A DNA stretch of 39,633 bases, from positions 1-39,633 of the forward strand of contig JAICUY010000008.1 of the NCBI GenBank assembly GCA_025935615.1. Reading direction: 5' to 3'. This document shows, in pieces, positions 9,292-18,377 of the stretch. Source of the DNA: Steroidobacteraceae bacterium. GTDB taxonomy: Bacteria; Chloroflexota; Limnocylindria; QHBO01. The notes under the pieces were generated by a model, which had not been told where the DNA came from, ran no database searches, and saw only the letters and a program-made list of their open reading frames with translations. Every line of letters starts with the position of its first letter. Position 1 is the first letter of the stretch. Position numbers and translations under genes: made by a program.

Positions 9292-10170
9292 TCAGTCGCG
9301 CAGGTCGAGGCCTCGGATGTAGGCCCGGAACTCGTCGGCGTCCTCGGAGTCGAGCCCGACCGCCACGCTGGCCTGCAGCCAGCCGAGCCGCGTCCCGGCG
9401 TCGTGGCGCGTGCCCTCGAAGCGGTAGCCGAAGACGGGCTGCTCCTGCATCAGCATCTTGATCGCATCGGTCAGCTGGATCTCGCCGCCGGCACCGCGTG
9501 GGGTCTGTTCGAGCATGTCGAACACCTTCGGGGTCAGCACGTAGCGGCCGAGGACCGCCAGGTCGGAGGGCGCATCGGTCACGGAAGGCTTTTCGACGAG
9601 GTCGCCGATCTCGTACAGACGGCCCTCGTCGTGGACCGGATCGATGATTCCGTAGCGGCTCACGTCGTCGCGTGGGACCTTCTGGACGGCGATGACCGAG
9701 CCGCGGTGGTTGGTGTGCGCCTCGATCAGCTGGCGCGTCACCGGCTCGCCGCCCCGGTTGAGCATCACGTCGTCGGACAGCAGCACGGCGAACGGCTCGT
9801 CGCCGACCAGCTCCTTGGCCATCAGCACGGCGTGGCCCAGGCCGAGCTGCTCCTTCTGGTGGACGAAGGCGATGGGACCGATCTCGCTGATGCGCCGCAC
9901 CTGGCGCAGCATGTCGATGTCACCGCGCTCCTCGAGCCAGCGCTCGAGGGTTGGGTTGGAGTCGAAGTGGTCCTCGATGGCGCTGCGCCCGGTGGCGATC
10001 ACGATGATGATCTGCTCGATCCCGGATGCGACCGCCTCCTCGACCGCGTACTGGATGATCGGTCGATCAACCAGCGGCAGCACCTCTTTGGGTATGGCCT
10101 TGGTGGCGGGGAGGAAGCGGGTGCCGAACCCTGCGGCGGGCAGGACGGCCTTGCGAACGCGCGCGGTGAT
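9292..10170 (-). CDS. galU: UTP-glucose-1-phosphate uridylyltransferase (proposed non-canonical AUC start)
   Basis: ITARVRKAVLPAAGFGTRFLPATKAIPKEVLPLVDRPIIQYAVEEA... The frame is open upstream of the called GTG (10083) and includes the essential GFGTRFLPATK motif. GGAAGGAG lies 8 nt before ATC at 10170. Confidence 0.8.
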   Translation of the reverse strand: MTARVRKAVLPAAGFGTRFLPATKAIPKEVLPLVDRPIIQYAVEEAVASGIEQIIIVIATGRSAIEDHFDSNPTLERWLEERGDIDMLRQVRRISEIGPIAFVHQKEQLGLGHAVLMAKELVGDEPFAVLLSDDVMLNRGGEPVTRQLIEAHTNHRGSVIAVQKVPRDDVSRYGIIDPVHDEGRLYEIGDLVEKPSVTDAPSDLAVLGRYVLTPKVFDMLEQTPRGAGGEIQLTDAIKMLMQEQPVFGYRFEGTRHDAGTRLGWLQASVAVGLDSEDADEFRAYIRGLDLRD

Positions 10171-10342
10171 CGGGTTGTCTCCTTCCGGTGTTCGGGCCTC
10201 GCGGCGGCCGGCGTCGGCAGCCCGCGCGACACCAGATGCACATGGCGGACCCGCCCATGCGCGGTCGGTGTCGGGGCGGTGAAGTATACCAACGGGTCGC
10301 CCGAGGGCCGGGTGGCGGCCTTGGCGCTAGAATCGGTGACCG

Positions 10343-10834
10343 ATGCTGAAGCAGCTCAAGCGCACCTTCCTGGGGCCCAGCCGCGACCCGCGGGTCGTCT
10401 CCTACATCAGCCGGCCGCTGCCGCGCTACCTGCCCGACGAGGACGTGGTGGCGGCGCTCGACCTGGCCCTGGCCGACAACCCGGACCCCGCCTATCTCGT
10501 CGAAACCCTGCGCCCCGCCCTGCGGCAGGTGACCGGCCACGACTACCAGGTGCTCGATCGGTCCGTCCGCGACGTCACCGGCGCCTTCACCAAGACGATG
10601 GTCATGATCCGCGACGGCGACATCGGCCTGTGGCCGGGCTACGCGGCCCGGTCCTACCCGCTCATCCGGCCCTCGGAAAAGGCGGTCGAGACCGCTGCGG
10701 CGATCGAGGCCAGCGAGGGCGTCGAGACACCGAAGCGCAAGGTCGGCTGGGAGCCACCGCCGCCGCTGACCCGCCAGGTAGCCGAGGCGCACGATCGGGG
10801 CGCACCGGTCGTAGCGGCGCCGGAGGATCAGTAG
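10343..10834 (+). CDS. Conserved hypothetical protein
   Basis: 163-aa ORF; TAGAAT box 9 nt upstream of ATG; ATG lies within GACCGATGC. Confidence 0.75.
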   Translation: MLKQLKRTFLGPSRDPRVVSYISRPLPRYLPDEDVVAALDLALADNPDPAYLVETLRPALRQVTGHDYQVLDRSVRDVTGAFTKTMVMIRDGDIGLWPGYAARSYPLIRPSEKAVETAAAIEASEGVETPKRKVGWEPPPPLTRQVAEAHDRGAPVVAAPEDQ

Positions 10835-11013
10835 TGGGCCGCCAGAACCTGCCGCGCGATCAGTGGCTGGAGATCGGGAGCGAGTGTCCGCACTGCGGGG
10901 AGCGCATCACCGAGGACCTGGTCTACTCCCTGCGACCGATTCCTGAGGACCCGAAGCTCGCCTTGCTGTACTGCGCGAACTGCGGCGAGCGGAACGAGAT
11001 CAACTTCGTCTAA
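10834..11013 (+). CDS. Small zinc-ribbon protein (CPHCGE...CANCGE)
   Basis: GTG start overlapping the upstream stop (TAGTG); two CxxC pairs; GRQNLPRDQWLEIGSECPHCGERITEDLVYSLRPIPEDPKLALLYCANCGERNEINFV. Confidence 0.75.
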   Translation: MGRQNLPRDQWLEIGSECPHCGERITEDLVYSLRPIPEDPKLALLYCANCGERNEINFV

Positions 11014-11221
11014 GCCGCGCGTAGCCCGCGACTGCAACGACGAGTCCGATGCTGAGAACGGCCTGCCACCAGGGGCCAGCGACGGATGAGTATCGTCGTT
11101 TGCGTGCTTTCGGCTTTTCACTGGTGGCCTGTTGCGATATGGCGGATCACGGCCGGATATCAATGCGACCGGGTTCCACTCTCCAACTTCTCCCGCTCAG
11201 CGCGCGCGATGTCGTAACGAG

Positions 11222-11295
11222 TGCCCCCAAGGGGATTCGAACCCCTGATCTCCACCTTGAAAGGGTGGCGTCCTAGGCCTCTAGACGATGGGGGC
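11222..11295 (-). tRNA. tRNA-Glu (TTC)
   Basis: GCCCCCATCGTCTAGAGGCCTAGGACGCCACCCTTTCAAGGTGGAGATCAGGGGTTCGAATCCCCTTGGGGGCA: 7-bp acceptor stem, anticodon loop CTTTCAA, canonical T-arm. Confidence 0.95.
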
Positions 11296-11508
11296 GCGAG
11301 CGCAATGCTACCAAGCCGGCCTGATTTACCCGCTCTAGCCGCGTTTGCTGTGGGTGCACCAACTGCCGGAGCCACACCCCGAAACGGTTGGTAGTCCGGC
11401 GTTTCTTGCTTCGGTGGCAGCAATCGTGGGAGGAGAGGGAGACTGCGGTATCGGTCGGACGCCTTCTTCTGCAGATGATGCAGCAGGTGCGAGGCCTCGA
11501 CGGAGCGC

Positions 11509-11820
11509 TCAGCCGAGGTAGAAGAGCAAAACCAGCAGCACCGCCCCGGCCAGCGCGCCGGCCGCCATCACGATCATGAGTCCGCCGGCCAGCGCAATCG
11601 CGACCGATCGCCCCGCATACCCGTGTTGCGCGGCGCGCTGCGACCAGATCCAGCCCTGCACGAACAGGAACAGCCCGATGGCGGTAGCGATGAGTGCCGA
11701 GGCGAGCATGGCGAGGACCGATAGGTTCGAGTCCTGGCCGAGCAGGGCGAGCGCGGAGAGGGCGCCGGCGATGATCAGCCCGACGATGCCGATCACCAGA
11801 TTGCGCAGGAAGGGGTGCAT
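11509..11820 (-). CDS. Small integral membrane protein
   Basis: MHPFLRNLVIGIVGLIIAGALSALALLGQDSNLS...; about three hydrophobic segments. Confidence 0.65.
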   Translation of the reverse strand: MHPFLRNLVIGIVGLIIAGALSALALLGQDSNLSVLAMLASALIATAIGLFLFVQGWIWSQRAAQHGYAGRSVAIALAGGLMIVMAAGALAGAVLLVLLFYLG

Positions 11821-12007
11821 CAGCGGGCCATTCTGGCATGACCAGCGCGCTGAGGGCCGCGCCGGTGGCCGCGTCGGTGGCCGCGGTGCCGGTGTGCAAG
11901 CGCCTCGGTCAACTCGCCTGCTCGCTGGGTTAGCGCGCGCATGCTCTGCGGGTACGCAACTTGCTCCCTGTCGCCTCACAGCACCACGACTTCCAGGAGG
12001 CGCCGCG

Positions 12008-12244
12008 ATGGCGGAGAGCGACAACGGCGGCATGAGCGTCCGCGAAGCGGGACGCAAGGGCGGCAAGACGACCAGGCAGCGCTACGGGCCGGAGTTCTAC
12101 CAGGAGATCGGCCAGAAGGGCGGCAAGACGGTCAGCGAGCGCTACTCGCACGAGCACTTCCAGAACATCGGGCGCAAGGGCGGCCGGAAGGTCGCCGAGC
12201 TGATCGACCGCGCCAAGCGCCTGGACGAGAACGGCCAGCAGTAA
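12008..12244 (+). CDS. KGG-repeat general stress protein (GsiB/YciG/con-10-like)
   Basis: MAESDNGGMSVREAGRKGGKTTRQRYGPEFYQEIGQKGGKTVSERYSHEHFQNIGRKGGRKVAEL; AGGAGG Shine-Dalgarno 8 nt upstream. Confidence 0.9.
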   Translation: MAESDNGGMSVREAGRKGGKTTRQRYGPEFYQEIGQKGGKTVSERYSHEHFQNIGRKGGRKVAELIDRAKRLDENGQQ

Positions 12245-12328
12245 CTGCGTAACGGCGTCCGCGTCCCCGGCTTCATCCACGTTCTCCTGGGAAATCCCCG
12301 CGACACGGCGGCTGCCTAGACTCCGCCC

Positions 12329-14035
12329 ATGTCGAGTCTCTTCGCCGCGTTCGCCTCGACGGCCGATGCGGTGGCGGCCACCGCCTCCAAGCTTCGCAAG
12401 CGCGACCTCCTTGCCGCCTATCTCCGCGAGCTGCCGTCCGATGACGTGGCCACGGCGGCCACCTTCTTCGCTGGACGGCCGCTCCCCGGCGCCGCGGACC
12501 GGCTCGGGGTGGGTGGCGCACAGGGATCGGCGGCACTGCTCGCCGCGTCGGGTGCCAGCGACCAGCAGCTCGGGCAGGCGTACCTGCGCCACTCGGACTT
12601 CGGGGATGCCGCTGCCGAGCTGATCACCGAACGTGACGGAGCGGCGCTGACCGTCGCCGACGTCGCCACCGCGTTCGGCGCCATGGCCGGGACGTCGAGC
12701 GCGGAGCGGCGAACCGGGCTGATGGCCCAGCTGTTCCGACGAGCGACGCCCGCGGAGGCGCGTTACGTGGCGCGGATCGCCGGGCGCGAGCTGCGGATCG
12801 GGCTTCGCGAGGGCCTGCTGGAGGAGGCGATCGCCGCGGCCTTCGACCGACCGATCGCCGACGTGCGTCGCGCGCTGATGCTGGTCGCAGAGCCGGGCGA
12901 GACGGCAGTGCTGGCGCGCGAGAACCGCCTGGATGAGGCCGCGCTGCACCTCGGCCGGCCCATCCGTTTCATGCTGGCCACGCCGGTCGCGGACGCGGAC
13001 GAGGTGGTGCGGCGGGTCGGCGACGAGGCCTGGATCGAGGACAAGTACGACGGCATCCGCGCCCAGCTCCACGTCACGCCCGATGGTCCGCGCCTCTTCA
13101 GCCGCGACCTGAACGAGATCTCGCGTTCCTTTCCCGAGGTGATCGCCGCGGCAGCGACGCTCGACACGCCGCTCGTTCTCGACGGTGAGCTCGTCCCATG
13201 GAAGCAGGGTGCGGTCGGCGACTTCGCCAGCCTGCAGACCCGCCTCGGTCGCGTCGACCCGAGTGCCACGCTGCTGGCCGACGTCCCGGTCGCGCTGGTC
13301 GCCTTCGACGTGCTGCATCTCGCCGGCGAGGACCTCCTCGACACGCCGCTGCGCGAACGCCGGCAGGCGCTCGAGGATCTCCAGCTTCCCGAGCGGACCG
13401 GCGAGCAGATGCTGTACTCGCACCTCGAGACGGCCCGATCGGCGGCCGAGGTCGATGCACGCTTCGACGAGGCGCGGGAGCGCCACAACGAGGGGCTGAT
13501 GATCAAGGATCCCGCATCGGTCTATCAGCCAGGACGGCGGGGGCTGGGCTGGCTCAAGCTCAAGCGTCCGCTGTCGACCCTCGACTGCGTGGTGGTCGGC
13601 GTGGAATGGGGCCATGGCAAGCGCCGCGGCATGCTGTCGGACTACACCTTTGCGGTGCGCGAGACCGATGGCGACGCGCTGCTGACCATCGGCAAGGCCT
13701 ACACCGGATTGACCGATGCGGAGATCGCCGAGATGACATTGCGGTTCAAGGAGCTGACCGTGCGCGACTTCGGGCGGTACCGCACGGTCGTGCCCGAGGT
13801 CGTGGTCGAGATCGCCTTCGACCGCATCCAGCGTTCGGCGCGGCACAAGAGCGGGTATGCGCTCCGCTTCCCGCGGATCGTGCGCATCCGGACCGATAAG
13901 GGACCCGACCAGATCGACGACCTGGCGGCCGTGGAGCGGACCTTCGAGCAGCAGGCCACCGGGCGGATCCTGCTCGCCACCGGCGCACGGGGTGAAACGG
14001 AGCGGATCGCGGCGACGGGCGAGACTGAGGGCTGA
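12329..14035 (+). CDS. ATP-dependent DNA ligase
   Basis: Catalytic motif EDKYDGIRAQLH, LDGELVPW, FDVLHLAGEDLL, EGLMIKDPASVY, WLKLKRP. Confidence 0.93.
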   Translation: MSSLFAAFASTADAVAATASKLRKRDLLAAYLRELPSDDVATAATFFAGRPLPGAADRLGVGGAQGSAALLAASGASDQQLGQAYLRHSDFGDAAAELITERDGAALTVADVATAFGAMAGTSSAERRTGLMAQLFRRATPAEARYVARIAGRELRIGLREGLLEEAIAAAFDRPIADVRRALMLVAEPGETAVLARENRLDEAALHLGRPIRFMLATPVADADEVVRRVGDEAWIEDKYDGIRAQLHVTPDGPRLFSRDLNEISRSFPEVIAAAATLDTPLVLDGELVPWKQGAVGDFASLQTRLGRVDPSATLLADVPVALVAFDVLHLAGEDLLDTPLRERRQALEDLQLPERTGEQMLYSHLETARSAAEVDARFDEARERHNEGLMIKDPASVYQPGRRGLGWLKLKRPLSTLDCVVVGVEWGHGKRRGMLSDYTFAVRETDGDALLTIGKAYTGLTDAEIAEMTLRFKELTVRDFGRYRTVVPEVVVEIAFDRIQRSARHKSGYALRFPRIVRIRTDKGPDQIDDLAAVERTFEQQATGRILLATGARGETERIAATGETEG

Positions 14036-14257
14036 TCGGCTGCCCGCGACGGCGCGTTTCCACCTGCTGGCAGTAACGGACAGGGAGATGGCCGAGCGGA
14101 GGCTTCGTTGGCCGGAATTGCCGCGGGGTGGAACAAGCGGAGAGCGAACGAGCCGAAATGGCCTGCTGGAGGGCTGGCTGGGCGGTCCCGTTGGCCGATA
14201 CTTCCACCAGCTGGCTAAGGCGATGTCGGCGGGCTGGGGCGGCTACTATCCGCACCC

Positions 14258-15031
14258 ATGACCGAGCTGCCCGAGCACGTCGCGCGCAACCGCGCGGCGT
14301 GGGACGAGAAGGCGCCGGAGTACGTCGCGCACGGCGAGCACGCGTGGCGGGAGGACGAGCCTAGCTGGGGCATCTTCGGTGTCCCCGAGTCACTGCTCCA
14401 CGTCCTGCCGGAGCAGCTGGATGGCAGGGATGCGATCGAGCTGGGGTGTGGCACGGCGTACGTATCGGCCTGGCTGGCCAGGCGCGGAGTGCGCGTGGTC
14501 GGCATCGACAACAGCCCACGGCAGCTCGAGACGGCCCAGCGTCTCCAACGTGAGCACGGCCTCGACTTTCCGCTGCTCCTCGGCAATGCCGAGAGCGTGC
14601 CCTATCCCGATGTCAGCTTCGACCTTGCCATCAGCGAGTACGGCGCCAGCCTGTGGGCCGATCCGTATCACTGGATCCCGGAGGCCGCCCGCCTGCTGCG
14701 TCCGGGCGGCGAGCTGATCTTTCTGACCAACGCCGCGATCTGGATGTTGTGCGTCCCGGAAACGGATTACGAGGGTCCGGCCACCGACCGTCTTCTCAGG
14801 CCGTACTTCGGGATGTACCGTTCGGAATGGCCCGATGAGCCGGGCGTCGAGTTCCATCTGCCCCACGGCGACTGGATCCGGCTGTTGCGGGCCAACGGTT
14901 TCGAGGTGACAGACCTGATCGAGGTGCAGCCCCCGCCCGGCGCGACGACCACGTTCGAGCTGACCACGCCGGAGTGGGCGCGGCAGTGGCCGTGCGAGGA
15001 GATCTGGAAGGCGAGGAAGCTGAACGCATGA
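14258..15031 (+). CDS. Class I SAM-dependent methyltransferase
   Basis: AIELGCGTAYVSAWLARRGVRVVGIDNSPRQLETAQ...EAARLLRPGGELIFLT; TACTAT box 8 nt before ATG. Confidence 0.9.
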   Translation: MTELPEHVARNRAAWDEKAPEYVAHGEHAWREDEPSWGIFGVPESLLHVLPEQLDGRDAIELGCGTAYVSAWLARRGVRVVGIDNSPRQLETAQRLQREHGLDFPLLLGNAESVPYPDVSFDLAISEYGASLWADPYHWIPEAARLLRPGGELIFLTNAAIWMLCVPETDYEGPATDRLLRPYFGMYRSEWPDEPGVEFHLPHGDWIRLLRANGFEVTDLIEVQPPPGATTTFELTTPEWARQWPCEEIWKARKLNA

Positions 15032-15630
15032 CCATGTTCGACCCCTTCGCGCCGGCGACCTTCAGCGAGGTCGCGCTGGACGTCTATACCGATGCGTTCC
15101 GGGTCAGCGGCGTCACGCGCACCCGCTTCCAGCGCGTCGGCGACATCGTCAACCAGCTGCCGACGCAGCATCTGCAGATCGACAACGCGACGATCACCGA
15201 GCACGGCGTGTCCGCCGCGCCGACCACCGCAACCGAAGCGCTGATCGACCTCGCGCGGATCCTGTTCGTGGTGACCACCGGCGAATCGGTTCAGGGACGG
15301 GCCGAGATGCGCATTCCGAAGCGCGCGGCGCGGGTCGAGCTGGTGCTGCCGCCGTTCCGCGTGGCCGGCTCGGTCCACATCCCGCCCGGCAGCCGTCCGG
15401 CGGACGGGCTGCTCAATGCAGCCGACCGCTTCCTGGTGATGACCGATGCGAGCATCGCGTCGGCACGCCATCCGGCGCTGGGCGCGTCGGTCGCGGCGCT
15501 CGCCATCCAGCGCGCGCTCGCCCAGCTGATCGTGATCGGCGACGACGAACAGCCGGAGGAGCTGCTGGCGGACGTGCTCGACGAGAGCACCGCGCAGGAC
15601 TGGCTGCAGCGGGAGCCGCCGCAGGCCTGA
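15028..15630 (+). CDS. Hypothetical protein
   Basis: Start MTMFDPFAP; ATGA overlap with the preceding methyltransferase stop. Confidence 0.7.
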   Translation: MTMFDPFAPATFSEVALDVYTDAFRVSGVTRTRFQRVGDIVNQLPTQHLQIDNATITEHGVSAAPTTATEALIDLARILFVVTTGESVQGRAEMRIPKRAARVELVLPPFRVAGSVHIPPGSRPADGLLNAADRFLVMTDASIASARHPALGASVAALAIQRALAQLIVIGDDEQPEELLADVLDESTAQDWLQREPPQA

Positions 15631-15633
15631 CGC

Positions 15634-16392
15634 CTAGCGGCGTGCCTCCACGGTCGTTGCCGGCCGGGCGGTCGGCTGCGGCCGCTCCGACGCGTTCATC
15701 AGCGCGTCGACGACGCGCGCCACGTCGGCGGGCGACAAGCGCTGCAGTCGGCCGACCCGCTGCGCCCACCACGGTGCGTTGTCGGGCGTGACGATCTCGT
15801 CGTCCGGTTCCTCCAGCACGATCTTGCTGTGCGCCCGCGGGAAGACGATGGCCGGCGCGATCGGCAGGTTCGGCGGGAGATCCTCGGAGGCAGCCCAGCG
15901 CGCCAGCGCATCGGCGACCCGCTGGCCCTCGAACGAGGGATTGGTGCGGCACGCGATCCAGCCGCGCCGACCGTGGGTGTCGTACTCCCAGCCGCGGCCC
16001 CGCACCCGGTAGTGGCCGTCCCAGTCGCGCACGAGCATGGCTCGTACTGCGGCGGGACCGACCAGCACTGCGCCCAGATCGCGCGACACGCCGGGCAGGC
16101 GTGGTTGGACGACCAGGGCCCAGCTGTCATCGAGGCTCGGCGCCAGCAACCGCTCCAGCTCGTCGGCCAGCCGGCGCTGCGGCGAGCGCTGCAACGCGCG
16201 CAGGACGTAGGCGCCGCCGATTCCCAGGCCCAGCGCGGCCGCGATGCCGAGCAGGGCGATGGTGCTCGGGCTCGAGCTGGGAACGAAGGCCAGCATGGCG
16301 CTCGCGACCGCGCCCACAAAGACCATTGTCAGGGCTGGCAGGAGAGCGCGGCGGCGGGGATGGCCGGGCTGGGCCGGGCGGATCAGGCGCAT
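15634..16392 (-). CDS. Membrane-anchored protein with possible NERD-like domain
   Basis: Two N-terminal TM segments, then a soluble domain (DLGAVLVGPAAVRAMLVRDWDGHYRV...). ATG lies within GACCGATGC. Confidence 0.55.
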   Translation of the reverse strand: MRLIRPAQPGHPRRRALLPALTMVFVGAVASAMLAFVPSSSPSTIALLGIAAALGLGIGGAYVLRALQRSPQRRLADELERLLAPSLDDSWALVVQPRLPGVSRDLGAVLVGPAAVRAMLVRDWDGHYRVRGRGWEYDTHGRRGWIACRTNPSFEGQRVADALARWAASEDLPPNLPIAPAIVFPRAHSKIVLEEPDDEIVTPDNAPWWAQRVGRLQRLSPADVARVVDALMNASERPQPTARPATTVEARR

Positions 16393-16421
16393 CGGTCCAG
16401 CTGGCTGCTAGGCTGCGGAGC

Positions 16422-16904
16422 ATGTCCAACGAAGTCATGGCCGTCTTCGGCGACCCACAGCGCATGCAGGTCGAGGCGACCACCGGCAGCGGTCACCGGA
16501 TCGTGCTCGACACCGGCCCGGAGGACGGCGATGACGCGGGCGCGAGGCCGATGGAGGTGCTGCTCGCGGCGCTGGCGGGGTGCACCTCGATGGACGTCGC
16601 CAGCATCCTGCGCAAGAAGCGCCAGGTCCCGGAGCGCTACGAGATCGCCGTGCGTGGTGAGCGGGCCGAGGAGCATCCGCAGGTCTTCACGCGGATCGTG
16701 GTCGAGCACCGCGTGGGTGGCGCGCTCGACGAAGAGGCGGTGCGGCGCTCGGTGGAGCTGTCGGCGACCCGCTACTGCCCCGTGAACGCGATGCTGTCGC
16801 AGGGCGCGACGATCGAGCACTGGTATCGGATGGGATTCGACCCCGACGAGGGCCGGGCGGTGCTGGTGGCGGTGAGCGGACCGGAGGGCAGCCGGAGCCC
16901 CTGA
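16422..16904 (+). CDS. OsmC family protein
   Basis: DTGPEDGDDAGARPMEVLLAALAGCTSMDVASILRKKRQ...RYCPVNAMLSQ; TAGGCT box 7 nt before ATG. Confidence 0.88.
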   Translation: MSNEVMAVFGDPQRMQVEATTGSGHRIVLDTGPEDGDDAGARPMEVLLAALAGCTSMDVASILRKKRQVPERYEIAVRGERAEEHPQVFTRIVVEHRVGGALDEEAVRRSVELSATRYCPVNAMLSQGATIEHWYRMGFDPDEGRAVLVAVSGPEGSRSP

Positions 16905-16906
16905 GG

Positions 16907-17322
16907 TCACGCCGCCGGCACCTCGAGGGCGGCATGCACGGCGTCACCGAACGCCTCGAGGTCGAACGGCTTGGGCAGCACCGGACCGAGGTCGGCCAGC
17001 TCGGCCAGCCGCTCGCGGGCCGCCGCACTGACGATCACGACCGGAATGCCTGGCCACGCGCTGCGCAGCAGCTCGGTGATGTCGCCGCCGTCACCATCGG
17101 GCAGCATCACGTCGACGACCAGCAGGTGCGGCAGCGCCAGCTCCATCAGATCGCCGAGCTCGACGATCCGCGCGCAGATGACCACGCTGAAGCCGAGATC
17201 GCGAAGCAGATCCGATTCGAGGGCGGCGATATCGGGATCGTCCTCCAGGACGTAGGCGCGCAGCAGCTCGTCGGCGCCTCGCTCGCGAATGGCGATGGGG
17301 TCGTCGGTGGCGGGTTCGTGCA
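16907..17322 (-). CDS. Stand-alone response regulator receiver protein
   Basis: AYVLEDDPDIAALESDLLRDLGF...LLVVDVMLPDGDGG...VVIVSAA...LPKPFDLEAF. Confidence 0.85.
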
Positions 17323-17460
17323 TGGGCCGATCATCCGCGTCGCTTCGGACCAACGGCAATGGCCGCATGGTCCCAGCCGATGGGGCCGATCGCCGTGCTT
17401 GCACCGGGGTTGTATAGTCGCCGCCCGGCTTCGGAATACGCAGGAGAGCGCAGAGGGCAC

Positions 17461-18369
17461 ATGGCGCGATCGATGTGGCGGGGGGCGATCCAGTTCGGTC
17501 TGGTGACCATTCCGGTGAAGCTGTACCTGGCCACCGAGAGCGGCGGCATCGGCTTCAACATGCTCCACGCGAGCTGCCTCAACCGGATCCAGATGAAGAT
17601 CTACTGCCCGTACCACGACGAGGTCGTTCCGCGATCCGAGACGGTGCGCGGCTACGAGTACGCCAAGGGCCGCTATGTCGTCGTCACCGAGGAGGACGTC
17701 GACTCGATCCCGCTCAAGACGCTGCGCGCGATCGAGATCGAGATGTTCGTCGACGCCCGCAACGAGGCCCACGGCGCGCAGTTCGTGAAGCAGGCCTACT
17801 ACCTCGAGCCGGACGAGATCGGGCGCAAGGCCTTCTACCTGCTGAAGTCCGTCCTGGCCGATACGGGCAAGTCCGCGATCTGCAAGATCGTGCTCAAGGA
17901 CCGCGAGCAGCTCGCGGCGCTCAATCCGTTTTCGAACACGCTGCTGCTCACCACGCTGCACTGGCCGGATGAGGTGCGCTCCATCGACGAGCTCACCCTG
18001 CCGGAGGAGGAGGTCACCTTCAAGGCCGGCGAGCGAGCCATGGCCGAGCAGCTGGTCGCCTCGATGACCGGCGACTTCAGCGCCGACGACTACAAGGACG
18101 ACTACCGGCAGGCCCTGATGGCGGTCATCGAGCGCAAGGTCTCGGGTGAGGCGCCGGCGCCCGCCGTGCGGGCCGAGCCGACCAACATCGGCGACCTGAT
18201 GGCGGCACTCGAGGCTTCGGTGGCTGCCGCCCGGGAGAGCCGCGCCCAGGAGGCTGCCGCACCGACCCCGGCCGAGCCTGCCGCACGCCGCCGCCGCAAG
18301 GCCGCCGCGGCCGAGACCGCCGAGCCCGAGCCGGAAGCCGCCCCGCAGCGCCGACGCAAGACCGCCTAG
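17461..18369 (+). CDS. ku: Prokaryotic Ku (NHEJ)
   Basis: MARSMWRGAIQFGLVTIPVKLYLATES...GYEYAKGRYVVVTEEDV...; Ala/Arg/Lys-rich C-terminal tail. Confidence 0.95.
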   Translation: MARSMWRGAIQFGLVTIPVKLYLATESGGIGFNMLHASCLNRIQMKIYCPYHDEVVPRSETVRGYEYAKGRYVVVTEEDVDSIPLKTLRAIEIEMFVDARNEAHGAQFVKQAYYLEPDEIGRKAFYLLKSVLADTGKSAICKIVLKDREQLAALNPFSNTLLLTTLHWPDEVRSIDELTLPEEEVTFKAGERAMAEQLVASMTGDFSADDYKDDYRQALMAVIERKVSGEAPAPAVRAEPTNIGDLMAALEASVAAARESRAQEAAAPTPAEPAARRRRKAAAAETAEPEPEAAPQRRRKTA

Positions 18370-18377
18370 CGCGGGTC

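Noticed and set aside
9229-11013. 594-aa plus-strand ORF spanning galU antisense and two real plus genes
   Set aside because: A composite open frame; only its tail (the zinc-ribbon protein from 10834) is supported.
14086-14180. GGAGATGGCCGAGCGG resembles the 5' end and D-arm of a tRNA-Ser/Leu
   Set aside because: No matching acceptor 3' strand, anticodon arm or GGTTCGAATCC T-loop follows; at most a remnant or chance match.
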